From the NCBI GenBank assembly GCA_964343975.1, contig CAYFLU010000180.1, positions 1 to 6,730 on the forward strand: 6,730 nucleotides of DNA. Direction: 5' to 3'. The notes beneath the pieces were generated by a model. It ran no database searches, was not told the DNA's origin, and saw only the letters and a list, made by a program, of their open reading frames with translations. Shown here in pieces: positions 6,659 to 6,730 of this stretch. How positions within the stretch are numbered: the first letter of the stretch is position 1; every line of letters begins with the position of its first letter. The position numbers were made by a program, and so were the translations under genes. The DNA is from SCUN01 sp964343975 (GTDB taxonomy: Bacteria > Acidobacteriota > Vicinamibacteria > Vicinamibacterales > SCN-69-37).

Positions 6659-6686
6659 GAACCGACACTTTTCCGGGCCGGGCTGG

Positions 6687-6692
6687 TAGCAT
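6687..6692 (+). promoter_or_regulatory. Candidate -10 box (TAGCAT) for the right-edge gene
   Basis: TAGCAT fits TANNNT and ends 10 nt before the GTG at 6703, so any leader would be only a few bases. There is no clear -35 box. It resembles the boxes before the MFS and aldo/keto reductase genes in being close to the start codon. Alone it would be weak evidence. Confidence 0.25.
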
Positions 6693-6702
6693 CGAAGACA
6701 AC

Positions 6703-6730
6703 GTGGATCTGCATGCCCTGTTCGCGCAGT
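6703..6730 (+). CDS. Probable start of an unidentified gene (cut by window edge)
   Basis: A GTG at 6703 begins an open frame reading (M)DLHALFAQ before the window ends. Support is indirect: the codons are GC-rich at third positions like the other genes, a -10-like TAGCAT lies just upstream, and the preceding AT-richer region looks like a divergent promoter zone rather than coding DNA. Nine residues are too few to name a family. An ATG at 6713 in another frame is a less likely alternative start. Confidence 0.35.

Noticed and set aside
6592..6729. Minus-strand open frame running in from the right edge and ending in a TGATG overlap with the pntA start
   Set aside because: The overlap looks like an operon junction, but codons such as AGT, ATA, CGA, TGT and AGG are unlike the other genes, and the stretch contains the TATACT box and palindrome. 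It reads better as intergenic DNA.

Overview
The window is high-GC bacterial DNA. It holds four complete genes, the start of a large outer-membrane receptor gene at the left edge, and probably the first codons of another gene at the right edge. I saw no RNA genes, insertion sequences, CRISPR arrays or phage signs. The receptor has a signal peptide, then a carboxypeptidase-regulatory-like domain, then a TonB plug with a LPLAGRTYDQL-type motif. This is the architecture of the large receptor families of Acidobacteriota (Vicinamibacteria/Solibacter-like) and, less often, Gemmatimonadota. Together with the GC content and candidate leaderless promoters, it suggests an Acidobacteriota-like soil or aquatic bacterium. 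That is an inference, not a demonstrated assignment.

Layout, left to right. At 1-1114 (minus) is the N-terminal 371 residues of the receptor, cut by the window edge. At 1115-1275 is a 161-bp divergent intergenic region with three copies of a 9-mer, GTWACCGTR. At 1276-2514 (plus) is an MFS transporter of the anion:cation symporter type. After a 48-bp gap, 2563-3585 (plus) encodes a YajO-like aldo/keto reductase. It faces, across only 12 bp, the 3' end of a two-gene minus-strand operon for the proton-translocating NAD(P) transhydrogenase: pntA (5030-6592) followed by pntB (3598-5016). At 6593-6702 is a second divergent intergenic region with a TATACT -10 box for pntAB and a 14-bp palindrome. 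A plus-strand gene appears to start with GTG at 6703 and leaves the window.

How the genes may work together. PntAB uses the proton gradient to reduce NADP+ with NADH and is a main NADPH source. The aldo/keto reductase is from an NADPH-using family, and the transporter is of a type that imports organic or sugar acids. The receptor would bring a large or scarce substrate across the outer membrane. A link between receptor, transporter and reductase is suggested only by adjacency and the shared divergent control region. The pnt operon reads as a housekeeping unit on the other strand. The genes belong to known families. The less explained signals are in the two intergenic regions: the repeated 9-mer, an 11-mer shared by both regions, and -10-like boxes placed directly before start codons.
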